From Neobacillus citreus (GTDB lineage Bacteria; Bacillota; Bacilli; Bacillales; Cytobacillaceae), in NCBI RefSeq assembly GCF_018343545.2, contig NZ_JAGYPE020000016.1:1-64000 (forward strand): 64,000 nt of DNA, in the 5' to 3' direction. A model generated the notes under the pieces. That model ran no database searches. It was not told the origin of the DNA and saw nothing but the letters and a program-made list of their open reading frames with translations. Positions 62,719 through 64,000 of the stretch are shown one piece after another. Numbering within the stretch: position 1 is the stretch's first letter; every line of letters starts with the position of its first letter. Position numbers and translations under genes: made by a program.

Positions 62719-63498
62719 TTATAACGTTCCAGCCAGTCCTCCGTCGATATTCATCGCAACCCCTGAAACATATGAGGCGGCATCAGAGACAAGGAAGGCA
62801 ATCACTTTCGCTGCTTCTTCCGTATTACCGATGCGGCCTAGTGGAATTTGCCGGTCTTTCCTTGAAAACTCTTCCCATGATAGATCTGGCGCTTGGTTTT
62901 TCCACATTTTTTCGATTTGTTCACTGCGAATCAGACCAATACAAACAGTATTGACACGGATATTATCCTTGCCTAGGTCTTTACTCATTGCTTTTGTTAG
63001 AGCCATCCCTGCTGCCCTGCTGACGGATGTTGGCAATGAAGAAGCGGGCGGCGTTTTCCCAAGGATGGCTGTCACATTGACGATCGCCCCGCCTCCTGCC
63101 TGGCGCAAATATGGTACAGCATAACGGGAACAATGAATCGCCCCGAATAGCTTTAAATCAAGATCCTGCCTCCAAAGCTCCGTTTCCACTTTTTCGAATG
63201 GGTGGGCTTGTGACGTACCGGCATTGTTCACCAAAATATCCAGCCGCCCATATTTTTCAACAGCTGCTTGGACCAGTTTCTGACAATCCTCTTCTTTCGT
63301 AACATCCGCCACAACGTACAGTACTTCTTTTTCGGTCTTTTCAAAAATAAAGGCAGCCGCCTCTTGTAAACGGTCCTCGTTTCTGGCACAAATCGTGACT
63401 TCTGCCCCTTCTCCCACTAAATAAAGTGCAGTTTCCAATCCGATCCCTTTGCTCGCCCCCGTAATGATGGCCGATTTCCCTTTTAAACCTAATTCCAT
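62719..63498 (-). CDS. Short-chain dehydrogenase/reductase with atypical active site
   Basis: A 259-residue SDR with an intact cofactor site (AIITGASKGIGLETALYL, NNAGTS) and normal C-terminal GIGNTEEAAKVIAFL-like and NIDGGL segments. The catalytic YxxxK is absent: the aligned segment reads LPTSVSRAAGMALTK, with Thr in place of Tyr and Arg in place of Lys, and the usual catalytic Ser position is in VNVTAILG. It may use different chemistry or bind ligand without reduction. AAAGGGGAT precedes the ATG. It is monocistronic. Confidence 0.85.
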   Translation of the reverse strand: MELGLKGKSAIITGASKGIGLETALYLVGEGAEVTICARNEDRLQEAAAFIFEKTEKEVLYVVADVTKEEDCQKLVQAAVEKYGRLDILVNNAGTSQAHPFEKVETELWRQDLDLKLFGAIHCSRYAVPYLRQAGGGAIVNVTAILGKTPPASSLPTSVSRAAGMALTKAMSKDLGKDNIRVNTVCIGLIRSEQIEKMWKNQAPDLSWEEFSRKDRQIPLGRIGNTEEAAKVIAFLVSDAASYVSGVAMNIDGGLAGTL

Positions 63499-63689
63499 GG
63501 TAGTGATCCCCTTTCTAATCCACTTTTTTTCCTTCCCCTTAATGATACAGAAAAAATGAACAAGTTGGTATTTTGGGGCTCTAGGCTCCTACAACGGTAT
63601 TTGTCGAACTGAAGATGATATATCAAAGCAGTTTTTTGCATAAATATATACCCATTACCATTTTCCTGTAGAAAGGGGGAATTTTTTTG

Positions 63690-63806
63690 ATGGATGTCTG
63701 CATTTCTTGCGGAATGGAATTATCAATCATGGAGCGCAACAGGGCCGAATGCTGGGAGTGCAGGGATAAGAAGACGACTGAGGTTTACGCCGAAGAGGAA
63801 GATTAG
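63690..63806 (+). CDS. Small zinc-ribbon-like protein, 38 residues
   Basis: A 38-codon gene with a good ribosome site (AAAGGGGGA) nine bases before ATG 63690. Two CxxC pairs, VCISC at 4-7 and CWEC at 21-24, should form one zinc ribbon; the tail is acidic (YAEEEED-like). I do not recognise the family. It is followed by a hairpin terminator, which supports a real transcript. The 190 bases upstream contain no other gene. Confidence 0.6.
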   Translation: MDVCISCGMELSIMERNRAECWECRDKKTTEVYAEEED

Positions 63807-63851
63807 TTGTGAAGTCATGTGACTAAGCCTAAAGACTCGCAGCCAAAAATC

Positions 63852-63884
63852 AAGAGACACCTACCAATTCGGCAGGTGTCTCTT
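63852..63884. terminator. Two-way hairpin terminator
   Basis: Stem AAGAGACACCT / AGGTGTCTCTT, 11 bp, between the convergent zinc-ribbon gene and a partial minus-strand gene. The T-tail is weak on the plus side. Confidence 0.75.
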
Positions 63885-63889
63885 ACTGT

Positions 63890-64000
63890 TTATCCAGCGG
63901 TTAATTTCATTTTTTCTATGATTGCTGAAAAGTAGTTCCGGACCGTTCCCTTTTTGTTTGATGGCTGATATGGGGGGTCTGTGATTGGACTACCATCGAG
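63890..64000 (-). CDS. C-terminal end of a gene running off the window
   Basis: The minus strand is open from the window edge to a TAA at 63890-63892, giving 36 residues that begin LDGSPITDPPYQPSN and end IIEKMKLTAG. A terminator follows on that strand, which supports a true gene end. Too short to identify. Confidence 0.4.
   Translation of the reverse strand, partial: LDGSPITDPPYQPSNKKGTVRNYFSAIIEKMKLTAG

Overview
The window looks like chromosomal DNA of a spore-forming Bacillaceae species (Bacillus/Neobacillus-like). The reasons are strong AGGAGG-type ribosome sites, GTG and TTG starts, several spore germinant-receptor genes, an ahpCF pair with a PerR-like box, a SigL (sigma-54) activator, and Bacillus-type orphans (YqjF, YbjQ, BcrC, a PbpA/PbpH-type penicillin-binding protein). 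It holds no rRNA, tRNA, CRISPR array, transposase or prophage that I can recognise.

Layout. 0.2-8.8 kb: a split YhcX-like pair (nitrilase-family amidohydrolase and GNAT acetyltransferase), a sugar operon (Gfo/Idh dehydrogenase, transaldolase-like aldolase, pentulose epimerase), an M20 dipeptidase, a MarR/MFS efflux pair with a double operator, and a fumarylacetoacetase-family hydrolase. 8.9-14.5 kb: a regulator divergent from an MFS/AbgB operon with a 20-bp palindrome on its promoter, then another MFS pump. 14.7-18.1 kb: two quinoprotein dehydrogenases, one a lipoprotein fused to cytochrome c. 18.3-25 kb: SF1 helicase with a small acidic partner, penicillin-binding protein, and an ECF sigma with its DUF4179 anti-sigma. 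25.2-26.8 kb: a YedE membrane transporter followed by a YedF/TusA gene whose catalytic Cys codon is an in-frame TGA with a SECIS-like hairpin after it, a probable selenoprotein. 26.8-34 kb: PGRP-type amidase plus STAND/TPR ATPase, DUF1284 protein, phosphatase, L,D-transpeptidase, ung, ybjQ. 34-39.2 kb: M20 hydrolase, MFS and an AraC-type regulator with a C-terminal glycosidase-like domain. 39.3-44.7 kb: ahpCF, then a 460-nt structured leader with a terminator ahead of a carboxy(nor)spermidine dehydrogenase/decarboxylase pair. 44.8-50.6 kb: mmsA-mmsB-gntP behind a -24/-12 promoter and its sigma-54 activator. 50.8-54.4 kb: two-component system with bcrC, then yqjF. 54.5-62.7 kb: a rearranged ger receptor cluster (one A, three B, two C, one D-like). 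62.7-64 kb: an atypical SDR, a 38-residue zinc-ribbon gene and a partial gene.

A dispersed hairpin repeat (arms close to GGGGACGGTTCTTCTGC and its complement) occurs about 17 times between 5.9 and 41.7 kb and not once afterwards. Its outer ends carry TGA/TCA, so it often supplies the stop codon of the adjacent gene and acts as a two-way terminator. In two genes it instead extends the protein with a short repeat-coded tail.

The most unusual items are the probable selenocysteine YedF, the polyamine-gene leader RNA with a terminator/antiterminator choice, the STAND ATPase/amidase pair, and the repeat family. All functional calls are from reading the sequence; no database search was run.
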